Assembly (NCBI GenBank): GCA_964516325.1
Contig: CAZFAP010000033.1
Location: 1-34,357, forward strand
Length of the DNA stretch: 34,357 bases
DNA from: CAZFAP01 sp964516325
Lineage (GTDB): Bacteria > Auribacterota > JABMQX01
Direction of reading: 5' to 3'
Part shown: piece after piece, positions 8,356 through 16,851 of the stretch
How the letters are laid out: each line of letters begins with the position of its first letter
Position numbering within the stretch: position 1 is the first letter of the stretch
Position numbers and translations under genes: made by a program
Notes under the pieces: generated by a model
The model's database searches: none
What the model was told of the DNA's origin: nothing
What the model saw: only the letters and a program-made list of their open reading frames with translations

Positions 8356-9030
8356 ATGAGAAAGAGCGACCGCGGCTTTACACTGATTGAACTCCTGCTT
8401 GTAATTTCGATAATCCTTCTTATCCTCATGCTCACCGTACCCGCCATGATGACGGTCCGGCGCGAAGCCCTCATCGCCTGCTGCAAGTCGAACATACTGC
8501 AGATAACCAAATTGTTGATGATGTACACCGACGAAAATGAGGGTCTGGTTCCGTATCTTTTCTACGCGGAACAGGGCATGCTGGACCCCGAGCACATGGA
8601 GGACCCGGAGACGAGGGTCTCGGGGCTGGCAAGAATTCTGGAAAGTATGCATAGCGATCCGGGCATATTGAAGTGCCCGGCGGACAACGGATATAACGGG
8701 GCGGATTACGTGATCACCGTGGAAGTGGTGACATGCTACTCCTGCTTCGGGCAGAGCTACACGTACAATAACACGTTCTACACCGACACAACCTCCCCTT
8801 ATGACGGTGAGCAGCCGCTTCTGTGGGAGCAAATCCCGAATCCCGAGCGGGTGGTTGCGCTCACGGACTTCTCGTCCGTCTGGCACAGCAAGACCGCCTC
8901 AAGCGACAAGAGCACGAAGTACTTCCTCAACATCTCCTACTTCGACGGGCACGTCGAGGGCAAGGAATTCGACTCCGATCGGGACGCAAAGACCTTCCGG
9001 ATGGCGAACAGCCGTTGGTGGACGGAGTAA
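8356..9030 (+). CDS. Prepilin-type protein with N-methylation motif and C-terminal DGH motif
   Basis: A 224-residue type II pseudopilin-like protein. The N-terminus RKSDRGFTLIELLLVISII is a class III (prepilin) signal, cut after Gly7, with the conserved Glu at mature position 5 and a following membrane helix. The C-terminal part contains YFDGHVEG, the DGH element found in prepilin-like proteins of Planctomycetota, Lentisphaerota and related phyla ('H-X9-DG' type). Such proteins are usually numerous per genome and are processed by PilD and possibly exported by a type II/IV-like machine, which is not in this window. The chosen ATG begins directly at the prepilin signal; the upstream in-frame extension is repeat DNA. 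No strong ribosome site is seen. Confidence 0.9.
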   Translation: MRKSDRGFTLIELLLVISIILLILMLTVPAMMTVRREALIACCKSNILQITKLLMMYTDENEGLVPYLFYAEQGMLDPEHMEDPETRVSGLARILESMHSDPGILKCPADNGYNGADYVITVEVVTCYSCFGQSYTYNNTFYTDTTSPYDGEQPLLWEQIPNPERVVALTDFSSVWHSKTASSDKSTKYFLNISYFDGHVEGKEFDSDRDAKTFRMANSRWWTE

Positions 9031-9048
9031 CCGGGGCTTCCCGCCGCT

Positions 9049-10143
9049 TCAGTATCCCTTTCGTTCATCCCCGGGAGTTCCGTGTTCCACGTCGGTTTGA
9101 GACTCCGCATCGGGCTGTAAAGCAAGCTCCCAGTCAATCTGAGTCCTCAGTCTCTCACTTCCGCCGAAAGCGATGAACGAGGAGCTTTCGCCTCGCATGG
9201 CGGTTAAGACTCCACTCTCAATGTCAAAGGAGAAATCACCCCGAACTCTGACGGACTTGAAGGGCTGCAACTGCGGAGCGGGCTGACTTATCGTTTCCGG
9301 CGAGAACTCGGGGGTGGATAACGCCGGGGAAGAGACGGGGGGTGTTTCCGTTCGCGGCTCGCCAAGTTCGCCAGCGAATTCGACGGCGGCTTGTCCGTCG
9401 GAAACGTCCGTCAACGCGTATTGGCAGGGATATACAAGCCGGCCACAGAATATGGGGAATGGTCCTGCCTCTGCCCACCAGCGCTCGCCGACCCGAACGG
9501 TGCGTGGAAGGAAAACCGGGGAAAGACCGAGAAGTCCGCGAGGCTTGTACGACATGTCTCGCAGAAGGCGCTCGACGGGCTGCCTTTCAGTTAGCGGAAG
9601 TTCCGAAAGAGCTTGCCGGTACATGGCGGCGAGACCGGCAATCCGTGCGATTTGTCCTGAAGGCGCCTGCTCGATTTCGATTTTCTTGCCGACCAGGAAG
9701 GCGAGCCCCTGCCTGCCAGCAAGGAAGGGCCAGTCCGCGGACATGGGCGGCGGGGACACGCCAGACGGAGCGTTCGCCAGGTTTCCCGCATCTTCCGAGT
9801 CGAACACAATGTCGCTTGCTCCCGGACGGGACAGGAGGAATCTGAGCTTCTCGATCAAGAGAGCGACTCTCGCTCCGCCGCCTGGAAAAAGGTCCAACAC
9901 GACCTGGCGAAGCTCCACCTCCTGACTCACGGAAAGCGTTTCGGTGCTCTCATCGAGGGAATGAGACGAAAACGCCGTGCGAAGGAGATACCGCCGCTCC
10001 TGCCCGATCTGGAACTTATGTTGAAGGGAAAAGCCGCCGGGGCGGTCGGGCGCCGGTGGCGACCCGGGTTCCAGCTCGCGAAGGGGTCTACCGCAGCCGT
10101 GGAGCAGAAGGACGGAAAGTGGAATGAGGAGCCATTTCTTCAT
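9049..10143 (-). CDS. Uncharacterised lipoprotein
   Basis: A 364-residue protein starting KKWLLIPLSVLLLHGC, a signal peptide with a lipobox ending at Cys17, so it is probably a membrane-anchored lipoprotein. The rest (FQIGQERRYLLRTAFSSHSL, then DLFPGGGARVALLIEKLRF, and a C-terminal DFSFDIESGVLTAMRGESSSF) has the pattern of beta-rich proteins of the DUF6263 kind. That assignment is by pattern only. Function is unknown. The start is chosen for the lipobox signal; the frame runs on upstream without features. It ends 18 bases from the end of the convergent prepilin gene. Confidence 0.75.
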   Translation of the reverse strand: MKKWLLIPLSVLLLHGCGRPLRELEPGSPPAPDRPGGFSLQHKFQIGQERRYLLRTAFSSHSLDESTETLSVSQEVELRQVVLDLFPGGGARVALLIEKLRFLLSRPGASDIVFDSEDAGNLANAPSGVSPPPMSADWPFLAGRQGLAFLVGKKIEIEQAPSGQIARIAGLAAMYRQALSELPLTERQPVERLLRDMSYKPRGLLGLSPVFLPRTVRVGERWWAEAGPFPIFCGRLVYPCQYALTDVSDGQAAVEFAGELGEPRTETPPVSSPALSTPEFSPETISQPAPQLQPFKSVRVRGDFSFDIESGVLTAMRGESSSFIAFGGSERLRTQIDWELALQPDAESQTDVEHGTPGDERKGY

Positions 10144-10259
10144 GGTGCGATTTCGACGCGCTCGCACGAACCCGTGAACCGACTGCGTTTTGTCTGTCAA
10201 CCGGGACCCATGCCGCGGGGAATACGTCATGGACGCAAGCATCCGGCTTTGACTGAGTC

Positions 10260-11405
10260 TTACCGCCGCGGCGGGGACAAGCACAGATTCTCGAACAGGT
10301 ACAGTCCGCTTTTCCCCGGGGCGACTATGTCTGTGTCTCCATCGCCGTCCATATCCGTCAGCGTCTGGTAGAGTCCGAAACCCGCGGTCGTGCCTTCGTC
10401 AATGACGTGCTTTTCAAAACCTTTTTTGTCGGGCGACCATTTGTAGTAGCAGATGATGCGGGGATCGTTCTCGCCGGGGTCGTGTCCGTTGTGAGCGTAA
10501 TAGCGTTTTCCGGTAACGGCTTCCAGTTTTCCATCGCCGTCGAGGTCCGCGAGGATGATGGCGTGGGGTTGAGACCAACTCTTGTCAATCTCGTGTTTCG
10601 TCCAGGTTCGTTTTCCGTCGGGAGACTTGCCCTGCTCGAACCAGAACACGCCGTAGTTATGTCCCATGCCGGAGAAGATGTCCGCGAGTCCGTCACCATT
10701 GAAATCGTGAATCGCGACGGGAATGCTGCAAGCGCCAAGGTCAAATTCGGCGTGGAGTTCCCATTTGCCATTTCGCCGGTCGGGCGGAGCTTCATACCAT
10801 CCGAAGGACGCCACGATGTCGCCTCGCCCGTCGGCGTTGACATCGCCAAATCCTATGCCGTGCCCGCCTCGGTTCGGGTCAACCACATGCTTGACAAGCT
10901 TAGCTTCCTTGCCCTCCCCTACTCTTTCATACCACGCGGTGAGCTGAGCGAGGTTGGGCAGAACGTCCATTTTGCCGTCGCCGTCCACATCGCGGGCTAT
11001 TGCGGTCTCGGAGTTGCCGGGGTTCTCAACGACATGTTCGTTCCAGGGAGCATCTTTGCCAGCCGGATTTTCGAGCCACGACACTTTCTTCGAGAACCAC
11101 GTCACGGACACGACATCCATCCAGCCGTCTCCATTGACATCGAGAGGAATCGTCGCGAAATCGTCGAGGTAGTTATCTATGATGGGTATTTTGCGGACAA
11201 AATGCTTTTTCCAGGTCGGTCCCTCGTACCAATATTCTCCGGATAGTATGTCGAGAACGCCATCGCGGTTGACATCCAGAACGCCGGCGCTCTCAGCAAC
11301 AGATTCGGCACTGAGGACGTGCTTTTTGAATGCGACCGCAGACGTACCCGTCTGACTCAGGGTGGGGAGCAAGCCGATGAGGGAAGCTGCGACTAATGCT
11401 TTCAT
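10260..11405 (-). CDS. Secreted FG-GAP/VCBS repeat protein
   Basis: A 381-residue protein with an N-terminal signal (KALVAASLIGLLPTLSQTG). It carries seven calcium-binding-type loops of the form DxDxDGxxD: DVNRDGVLD, DVNGDGWMD, DVDGDGKMD, DVNADGRGD, DFNGDGLAD, DLDGDGKLE and DMDGDGDTD. These are characteristic of FG-GAP/VCBS beta-propellers. The blades are regularly spaced, consistent with a single propeller. Likely extracellular and calcium-binding, in adhesion or glycan binding; the ligand is unknown. The start is supported by GGGAG just upstream. It is divergent from the GH62 gene with a shared 385-base gap. Confidence 0.87.
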   Translation of the reverse strand: MKALVAASLIGLLPTLSQTGTSAVAFKKHVLSAESVAESAGVLDVNRDGVLDILSGEYWYEGPTWKKHFVRKIPIIDNYLDDFATIPLDVNGDGWMDVVSVTWFSKKVSWLENPAGKDAPWNEHVVENPGNSETAIARDVDGDGKMDVLPNLAQLTAWYERVGEGKEAKLVKHVVDPNRGGHGIGFGDVNADGRGDIVASFGWYEAPPDRRNGKWELHAEFDLGACSIPVAIHDFNGDGLADIFSGMGHNYGVFWFEQGKSPDGKRTWTKHEIDKSWSQPHAIILADLDGDGKLEAVTGKRYYAHNGHDPGENDPRIICYYKWSPDKKGFEKHVIDEGTTAGFGLYQTLTDMDGDGDTDIVAPGKSGLYLFENLCLSPPRR

Positions 11406-11586
11406 GTGACGTCTCCCGGATGATGGTTTTATTCGTTCGAGCGGAGGAGCACCAACTCCCAATCATCGGCCTGACTTATATCAAAACAGAGCTAAGATGT
11501 CATCCTGTCGAGTTTCGTTGTTCCGGATGGCAGGAGGTTCATGGGTATCAGCTGCGGGCGATTGGAGAACAAGGAGGAGACCTGTC

Positions 11587-11628
11587 ATAGGCGCCTATCT
11601 TGCGTCTGGCCTCCTGAGGTGCTAAATT
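11587..11628 (+). promoter_or_regulatory. Palindrome beside a weak promoter upstream of the GH62 gene
   Basis: A perfect 12-base palindrome, ATAGGCGCCTAT (11587-11598), sits directly before TTGCGT (11600-11605). A 17-base spacer and TAAATT (11623-11628) follow. This could be an operator and promoter controlling the GH62 gene about 160 bases downstream. The -35 is poor, so the call is tentative. The rest of the 11406-11790 gap shows nothing else firm. Confidence 0.3.
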
Positions 11629-11790
11629 CCATGTCGTACGGCATGCCAACTGAAGTCCACAGGACACCGGGGAGTTAATCCCTCCCGGAGGACGAGACCG
11701 AAAACTCTCCGGGAACGGATGCCCCCGTCACGGACCGCAACAACGCCGGGCGAAACGTTTCCCCAAGCGCAAAATGAGAGGAGCAGAGCA

Positions 11791-12891
11791 ATGAAGAAGA
11801 TGCTCATATCGGTCATCTGCGTGTCATTCGCACTCCACGTCTTTGCTGCGGAGAAAAAGGGAGAGGATCAAAGCATGTCGGCCTTGCTCCGCGGGCACTT
11901 CTCATGGTCTTCATCCTCACCCTTCCTCGCCCCCGAGGAAGGAAGGCAGGACTTCTGTTACTCGGTGAAGGACCCCTCGATTGTCTTCTACAACGGGCGT
12001 TGGCATGTGTTTCACACGACCCGAGGGGCCATCCGCAGCCACCGCATCGAATACGTTTCGTTCCGAAGCTGGGAGGAAGCAAACGCCAGCAAGAGGCACA
12101 CGCTGAAGTGCCGAGACGCTTACCTCGCGGCGCCGCAGGTGTTCTACTTCCGTCCTCACAAGAAATGGTATTTGATTTATCAGATCGTCGAAGAAGCCCG
12201 AAAGCCGGCTCTTCAACCCGCCTATTCGACGACGGAGAACATCGAGGACCCTGAGTCGTGGTCTCCGGCGGCGCTTCTGTTCGAGAAGCAGCCCGAGGGG
12301 GTCAACATGTGGATTGATTTCTGGGTGATCTGCGACGAACAGAGGGCTCATCTGTTTTTCACTTCTCTGGATGGGCGGCTCTGGCGGTCCCCGACAACTT
12401 TAAAGGATTTTCCTCGCGGTTTTGGGGAGTGCCGGGTTGTGCTGAGAGAGGATAATGCGGAGTGGCAATTGTTCGAGGCGAGCCACACGTACAAGCTCAT
12501 GGGGATGGACAAGTATTTGACGGTTGTGGAAGGAGTCCGAAAGGCGCCGCCGTCGGGGCGGCGGTTCTACGTCGCGTATATTGCCGATAAGCTGGATGGC
12601 GAATGGAGCGCTCTCGCCACTTCGCTCGAAAGGCCGTTCGCAAGCGCGGACCCCGCGCCCGGATCGAAGGCGGCGAACGTGGTTCAGCCGGAGCCGCGCT
12701 GGACAGACAACATCAGCCACGGGGAACTCATTCGGACCGGGTACGACGAGTCGCTGACGGTTGATCCGGCGAACCTTCGGTTCGTGATCCAGGGAGTGCT
12801 GGCAAAAGACGCCGAGGGGAAGAAATACGGCGAAATTCCCTGGAAGCTCGGATTGCTTACGGCTGGCAAGTCGGAAACCCAGCCTCGATAG
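11791..12891 (+). CDS. Secreted GH62 alpha-L-arabinofuranosidase
   Basis: A 366-residue protein with a signal peptide (KKMLISVICVSFALHVFAA). A full-length glycoside hydrolase family 62 five-bladed propeller follows. Diagnostic segments are SVKDPSIVFYNGRWHVFHTT (Asp61, general base), NMWIDFWVICDEQRAHLFFT (Asp176, pKa modulator), WQLFEASHTYK (Glu229, general acid) and WTDNISHGELIRTGYDESL. GH62 enzymes remove arabinose side chains from arabinoxylan and arabinan. All three acids are present, so activity is expected. AGGAG lies just before the ATG. The protein probably acts outside the cytoplasm on plant-derived polysaccharide. No transporter or sugar kinase is adjacent. Confidence 0.9.
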   Translation: MKKMLISVICVSFALHVFAAEKKGEDQSMSALLRGHFSWSSSSPFLAPEEGRQDFCYSVKDPSIVFYNGRWHVFHTTRGAIRSHRIEYVSFRSWEEANASKRHTLKCRDAYLAAPQVFYFRPHKKWYLIYQIVEEARKPALQPAYSTTENIEDPESWSPAALLFEKQPEGVNMWIDFWVICDEQRAHLFFTSLDGRLWRSPTTLKDFPRGFGECRVVLREDNAEWQLFEASHTYKLMGMDKYLTVVEGVRKAPPSGRRFYVAYIADKLDGEWSALATSLERPFASADPAPGSKAANVVQPEPRWTDNISHGELIRTGYDESLTVDPANLRFVIQGVLAKDAEGKKYGEIPWKLGLLTAGKSETQPR

Positions 12892-13357
12892 GTAAAACCA
12901 CGACGCCAGCGTTGACCGCGCTTCTACGCTCCCGCCGACACGTGGCGGAGGCCCTTCAGAAGCTGAACCGATACCGAGATAATTACCTTGACCAAAAGGT
13001 CGGCTGAATAGTAGGATATTACGACCCATCGAAAAGGTGGCAATCGTAGTTAGACCCGTTCGTCGCTGGGACGGGCCGACCATGAACGCAGGCCGATTCC
13101 GGCCAAGTGCTGTAGTTCACGAGTTCAATCACGTATTCTTTGACAGGATTTACAGGATGATCCGGATTAGTCTGGTCTTTCGTGTTACGGATCCTGTAGC
13201 CCGCATTAGGCGGGGTTATCCCGTCCAAAAAGAGCGTCCCCGCCGGGGGCGAGGTTTCATACGTGACGGAATTTGTGAATTAGTGTAAGAAGCAGGCAAA
13301 TATGCAAAAAAGCATGTTCTGGTGGGATTCGGGAAAGAGAAACGAAGGAGGGAAAAG
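12892..13357. other. Gene-free gap with repeats and a possible gene remnant
   Basis: Just after the GH62 stop, one frame reads LLRSRRHVAEALQKLNRY and on to DNYLDQKVG before a stop near 13007. This resembles the tail of a real protein but has no start or recognisable family. A repeat element occupies about 13137-13215. An AAGGAGGG ribosome site closes the gap before the DUF3352-type gene. Confidence 0.4.
13137..13215. repeat. ACAGGAT-type repeat followed by CCCGC hairpin
   Basis: GACAGGATTTACAGGATGAT (from 13141) pairs imperfectly with GGATCCTGTAG further on, as in the 461-571 element. It is followed by CCCGC-ATTAG-GCGGG (13200-13214), a member of the short GC-hairpin family. It therefore combines two repeat types also found near the left end of the window. 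Confidence 0.5.
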
Positions 13358-15358
13358 ATGAGGAAGACGCTGAGGTTTGCTTTAGCAGTAGCTTTTGTCC
13401 TTTGCTTTGCGGTTGGCGGACCGCTCAAGTCGTCCGCTCAGGAAAGCCTTGCGAAGCTCGTTCCGGACAACCCGGTTTTCTTCAAAACGTCCGTGGACGT
13501 GGAGAAGCACTGGGCGAGCATCTCCGGCTCTAACTTCTGGAAGCAGCTCACGGCATTGAAGGTTTGGGAGGCGACGGGAGTGAAGGCGGGGCTGCAAGAG
13601 ATGGCGCAGAGGTTTTCGCAGGAGGTGGGCTTCCCGCTGAGCACGCAAAACATCATGTCCCTCTTCGGGAAGGAGGTTGCGGTCGCCCTGTTCGTGCAGC
13701 CCTCGGAGGAAGCGGAGGAGGTAGAGGAAAAGGAGGCAGAGGAGAAGAAGATCGAGGAAAAGGAGGCAGAGGAAGCCGAGGAGGCCGCAGAGGCAGAGAA
13801 GCCCGAGAAAGAGGAGGAAGAGAGCAAAGAAGAGGAAGAGACAGAGGAGGCGGAGGAGGTCCCGAAGTTTCGGGCGTTCGTTCTGTGCCGCACGAATCCG
13901 AAGGCGACAGTTGAAGACATCGTGAAGAAGTTCACCGATTTTGTGAAGAAGGAAGCGGGCGAGGAGGTGAAGTTCAAGGACACGGCGTATAAGGGGACGA
14001 AAATAACGACGATCGAGGCGGAAGAGGCGCCGGTTGACATCTCGTATGCGTTCATAGATGACGTTTTTGCGTTCGGAGTTGGGAACATCGAGCCGAGCCT
14101 CCGCACAGTGGTGGACCTGGCAAAAGGGAGCGGCAATTCGCTCGCAGACAACGCCCGGTTCAAGAAGATTCTTGGGGCGACGCGAATGACGACGGGACGT
14201 TATGCGGGGTGCTTCTATGCGGATTTCGAGAAGGTTGGACAGCTTTTCTCTGCAATGGAAGATATGCCGCTGGACATGCCGATGCAGATGATGGTCAAAG
14301 GGATGAAGCAGGCATTCTCGGCGCCGGTACTCATAGGAGGGACGACCTACGTTGACCGAGGGCTGGCCGCGAAGATGGTAAGCCTGCCGACGGGCGAGAC
14401 GACGGACGAGCTGATTCAAATGAGCCTTGCGACGCCCCCTGCGAAAGGCGCCCACATCGCGTACATTCCGGAGAACGCGATCTTCTACCTCGGCGTGAAC
14501 AACATGCCGGACGTGGAGAAGGTGTGGCCGCTGCTCCAGGAGAAGTGGGAGGAGCAGGGCGCGGGAGCCGCGATGACCATGATTCTCGGGCGAATTGAGA
14601 ATATGCTTGGGATAAAAATCGCGGAGGACGTGATTCCGTGGGTGGGCAGCGAGTTCGCCGGAGTGTTCACGGACCTGGACACGAAAGCGGGCTTTCCGTA
14701 CCCGAAGTTTGCCGGGATGGTGAAGATCAAGGACAAGGGGAAGGCGAACGCTTTCTTGACGAAGCTGGACGCTCTCATCAAGGAGCTCAGCGAGCAGACG
14801 GGTTTCAAGTCGGAAAAGGTCCCCCACAAGGGCTACAACCTGAAGTCCGTGACAATTGCTCTGCCGATGCCGATACCGGTCACGTTTACGCCGTGCTACG
14901 GCGTGGTGGAGGATTTCCTGATTGTTGGGAGCAGCGCGGACCTCGTGAAGCAGATGATTGACACCTCGAAGGGCGACGGAAAGGACCTGAGCGCCAACGA
15001 AGCATTCAAGGCGCTGAATATGCCCACGATGACGAACAGCGTTGCCTTCTTCAACTGGGGGAGGCTGATGGACGTGGGGAAGGCAACCGCTGCTTGGGTT
15101 GTCGAGTTCAGCAAGTCGCAGCCGACGATGGCGGGGTCAGCGGACTCCATCAAGGCGGCTGTGGACAATTACGTCGTGCCGATCGCGAACGTCCTTTCGG
15201 CGCTCCAGTCCATCGGCGGATACGAGGTCAATGAGGGCAATACGGCGACCGCGACATACATTATTCGCGTGAAGGACCTCCCCGGCACGGCAGGGCTGCG
15301 ACCGGCGACTCTCGAAAGGCCGGCTGTGGAGCCAGCTCGCACGGCCCCGTTGGAGTAA
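13358..15358 (+). CDS. Secreted DUF3352-type protein with Glu-rich insert
   Basis: A 666-residue protein with a signal peptide (RKTLRFALAVAFVLCFAVGG, cleaved near SSAQ). The pattern LAKLVPDNPVFFKTSVDVEK..., FYLGVNNMPDVEKVWPLLQ, GSEFAGVFTDLD and GVVEDFLIVGSSADLVKQMI matches DUF3352-like proteins, which are secreted proteins of unknown function. Residues 117-168 are an almost pure Glu/Lys/Ala tract (EEAEEVEEKEAEEKK...) inside the N-terminal half, probably a flexible or helical acidic linker. AAGGAGGG directly precedes the ATG, giving a confident start. A 481-codon antisense open frame across it is a composition artefact. Confidence 0.8.
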   Translation: MRKTLRFALAVAFVLCFAVGGPLKSSAQESLAKLVPDNPVFFKTSVDVEKHWASISGSNFWKQLTALKVWEATGVKAGLQEMAQRFSQEVGFPLSTQNIMSLFGKEVAVALFVQPSEEAEEVEEKEAEEKKIEEKEAEEAEEAAEAEKPEKEEEESKEEEETEEAEEVPKFRAFVLCRTNPKATVEDIVKKFTDFVKKEAGEEVKFKDTAYKGTKITTIEAEEAPVDISYAFIDDVFAFGVGNIEPSLRTVVDLAKGSGNSLADNARFKKILGATRMTTGRYAGCFYADFEKVGQLFSAMEDMPLDMPMQMMVKGMKQAFSAPVLIGGTTYVDRGLAAKMVSLPTGETTDELIQMSLATPPAKGAHIAYIPENAIFYLGVNNMPDVEKVWPLLQEKWEEQGAGAAMTMILGRIENMLGIKIAEDVIPWVGSEFAGVFTDLDTKAGFPYPKFAGMVKIKDKGKANAFLTKLDALIKELSEQTGFKSEKVPHKGYNLKSVTIALPMPIPVTFTPCYGVVEDFLIVGSSADLVKQMIDTSKGDGKDLSANEAFKALNMPTMTNSVAFFNWGRLMDVGKATAAWVVEFSKSQPTMAGSADSIKAAVDNYVVPIANVLSALQSIGGYEVNEGNTATATYIIRVKDLPGTAGLRPATLERPAVEPARTAPLE

Positions 15359-15487
15359 CGAGCCGGCCTCCGGGCGCGAGGAAACCGACAACGACAAGAG
15401 GACGGACCTCTCGCAAAGGCGCAGAGTTTCGAGGAGAATCTTCAGACGGGATTCCAGGGTTCAGAGGATGGTCCTGTGTATCCCGGC

Positions 15488-15493
15488 TACAAT
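15488..15493 (+). promoter_or_regulatory. Possible -10 box of the tRNA-Leu promoter
   Basis: TACAAT lies 15 bases before the tRNA. No good -35 hexamer is seen at the usual distance, so this is a weak call. Confidence 0.35.
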
Positions 15494-15507
15494 AGAATAG
15501 TGCAAAT

Positions 15508-15592
15508 GCTGGGATGGCGGAATTGGCAGACGCGCTAGCTTGAGGGGCTAGTGGGCGATAAGCCCGTGGGGGTTCAAGTCCCCCTCCCAGCA
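15508..15592 (+). tRNA. tRNA-Leu (anticodon GAG)
   Basis: An 85-base class II tRNA. The acceptor arm GCTGGGA pairs with TCCCAGC and has discriminator A. The D-arm contains GGCGGAATTGGCAGACGC. The anticodon stem CTAGC/GCTAG encloses loop TTGAGGG (GAG, reads CUU/CUC). A long variable arm (TGGGCGATAAGCCCG) and T-arm GGGGGTTCAAGTCCCCC complete it. CCA is not encoded. A T-run follows immediately (15593-15598). It borders a cluster of mobile-element remnants. Confidence 0.97.
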
Positions 15593-15865
15593 TTTTTTCT
15601 GCGCGCAGGCGCATTCCCACGACGGACCAGCCAGAGCAGCCTCTTTCCCGGCACGGGATCGGGGCCGGATTCCTGCCTTCCTGTTCGGGTCTGGCTGTAT
15701 TTTGGCGACGCAAGGGACTGCCTTCGTTTCAGGGTTGGGTTGGCCTATTTCGCCCGTTCAGGGCTTCAGGATGCTCAGACCTTCGGGACGCAAAGTAGAG
15801 AGCAGGTTCGGCTTACTCCCAGTCAACAAGGGTGACCCATGGCGCCGACGGGGCCACCTCTCATG

Positions 15866-15898
15866 GAACCGTACGTGGCCTTTTCGATCAAACGGCTC
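15866..15898 (-). ncRNA. Group II intron domain V (remnant ribozyme 3' end)
   Basis: The minus strand reads GAGCCGTTTGATCG, AAAAGGCCACG, TACGGTTC. This folds as the 33-base domain V hairpin, with the catalytic AGC triad in GAGCCG, a GAAA-like loop and the closing CGGTTC arm. It lies just downstream of the maturase fragment on the same strand, as expected for an intron 3' end. The rest of the ribozyme's 5' part is not found here, so splicing is not expected. Confidence 0.8.
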
Positions 15899-15909
15899 TC
15901 CGATGCTCT

Positions 15910-16250
15910 TCATCCGAGGGCATGCGCGGGATAGTGATGCCAACGCACGGTGCCAGAGAGTTGATGGAGTCCTTCCTGGGGGAAGTTGACATGCCGCCGC
16001 CGGTAAACCCAGCCTCGTCCCGACCTGCCGTGCTTCTTGCTCAAAAACAGGTAGAGCCGTTCCAGCACATACTCGTCTATCACCTGAAGCTTCCTCGAGG
16101 AGTCGCGGATCTTGAAGTAGTTGCCCCATCCTCTCAGGACAGGATTTATTCCAGCGATGAGTTCCTTCAGGCTGAGGACGAGGTGTCGTCGTTTTTCCGT
16201 GATGGCTCGTATCTTGTCCCGAATAGCTTTCATGGCCTTGCGCCCTGGCC
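15910..16250 (-). pseudogene. Group II intron maturase C-terminal fragment
   Basis: About 110 residues match the maturase-specific domain of group II intron-encoded proteins: GRKAMKAIRDKIRAIT, then LKELIAGINPVLRGWGNYFK, and IDEYVLERLYLFLSKKHGR. The reverse transcriptase domain (about 300 residues expected upstream, with YADD) is absent. The frame closes at a stop near 16267 where transposase sequence begins on the other strand. The element was truncated at its 5' side and is a dead intron tail. Confidence 0.85.
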
Positions 16251-16280
16251 GGGCTCGGCTCCCTCCTCAGACCCCTTCGA

Positions 16281-16745
16281 TTGCTGATCGTCGCCCCCCA
16301 ACCCTATAGGCTGTCGCCGCACGCCCGCACGCACTATCGCCAACCGGCGTATCTGCTCACCGCGGATAACCCCACCCCCGCGGCGCTTCTCATCCAGGCC
16401 TACTTCGACGGATGGCAGATCAAAGTCAACCATCGGGAGCTGAAGGACCTCCTGGGAGTGGGGCAGGCGCAAGTCTGGTCGCCCCGTTCCATCCCTCGCC
16501 AGCCCGCCTTCGCCGTTGCGAGCTACCCCGCCTGAGGCGGGGCTCGGGGGTCTCCTGGAGTTCGGACCCGGCGGCGCCTTCGGCGCCATCGGTTCCTCCC
16601 GTTGCCCAAATGGAGAAAGAACCCCATACGCCCTTCGGACTTGGACTTCCTCACCCTTCTGCGAAAGGAAATCAACGAAACGTCAATCTCCGACCGCCTC
16701 CGCAGGAAAACGGCTCAAGATTCCATCCCCTACGCTTATGCCTGA
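16281..16745 (+). pseudogene. Dead IS4/IS701-like DDE transposase, C-terminal remnant
   Basis: The frame reads QPAYLLTADNPTPAALLIQA, YFDGWQIKVNHRELK, DLLGVGQAQVW, SIPRQPAFAVASYPA and then TGA. Homology resumes in another frame (LLEFGPG, 16550s) and in the first frame again (LPLPKWRKNPIRPSDLDFLT, LLRKEINET) to the stop at 16745. In the Y-2-R-3-E-6-K signature the Arg is Gly and the catalytic Glu is Lys. The N-terminal two thirds are missing. Frameshifts and a stop near a GC hairpin (16526-16542) confirm decay. Confidence 0.8.
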
Positions 16746-16786
16746 CACCCGTTATTGGTCAAACTCCAGACCCCCGACAAGGGCGG

Positions 16787-16834
16787 GGCGGGGGTGGATG
16801 CGTGCATTGCTCACGGCAGGCATCCACCCCCGCC
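16787..16834. repeat. Long perfect GC-rich hairpin
   Basis: GCGGGGGTGGATGC (16788-16801) and GCATCCACCCCCGC (16820-16833) are perfect complements, extended by one further G-C pair, with an 18-base loop. It has no T-run. It lies just after the transposase remnant and before the end of the sigma/anti-sigma operon. Confidence 0.75.
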
Positions 16835-16851
16835 AGATTCGCGCCGAGTAG

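Noticed and set aside
13382..14827. 481-codon minus-strand open frame opposite the DUF3352-type gene
   Set aside because: It is the reverse of a Glu-rich tract (giving Leu runs) and has no family resemblance.
16516..16851. 111-codon open frame over the transposase remnant
   Set aside because: Only a few residues (LLEFGPG) match the transposase, so it is a frameshifted piece of the same dead gene and not a separate gene.
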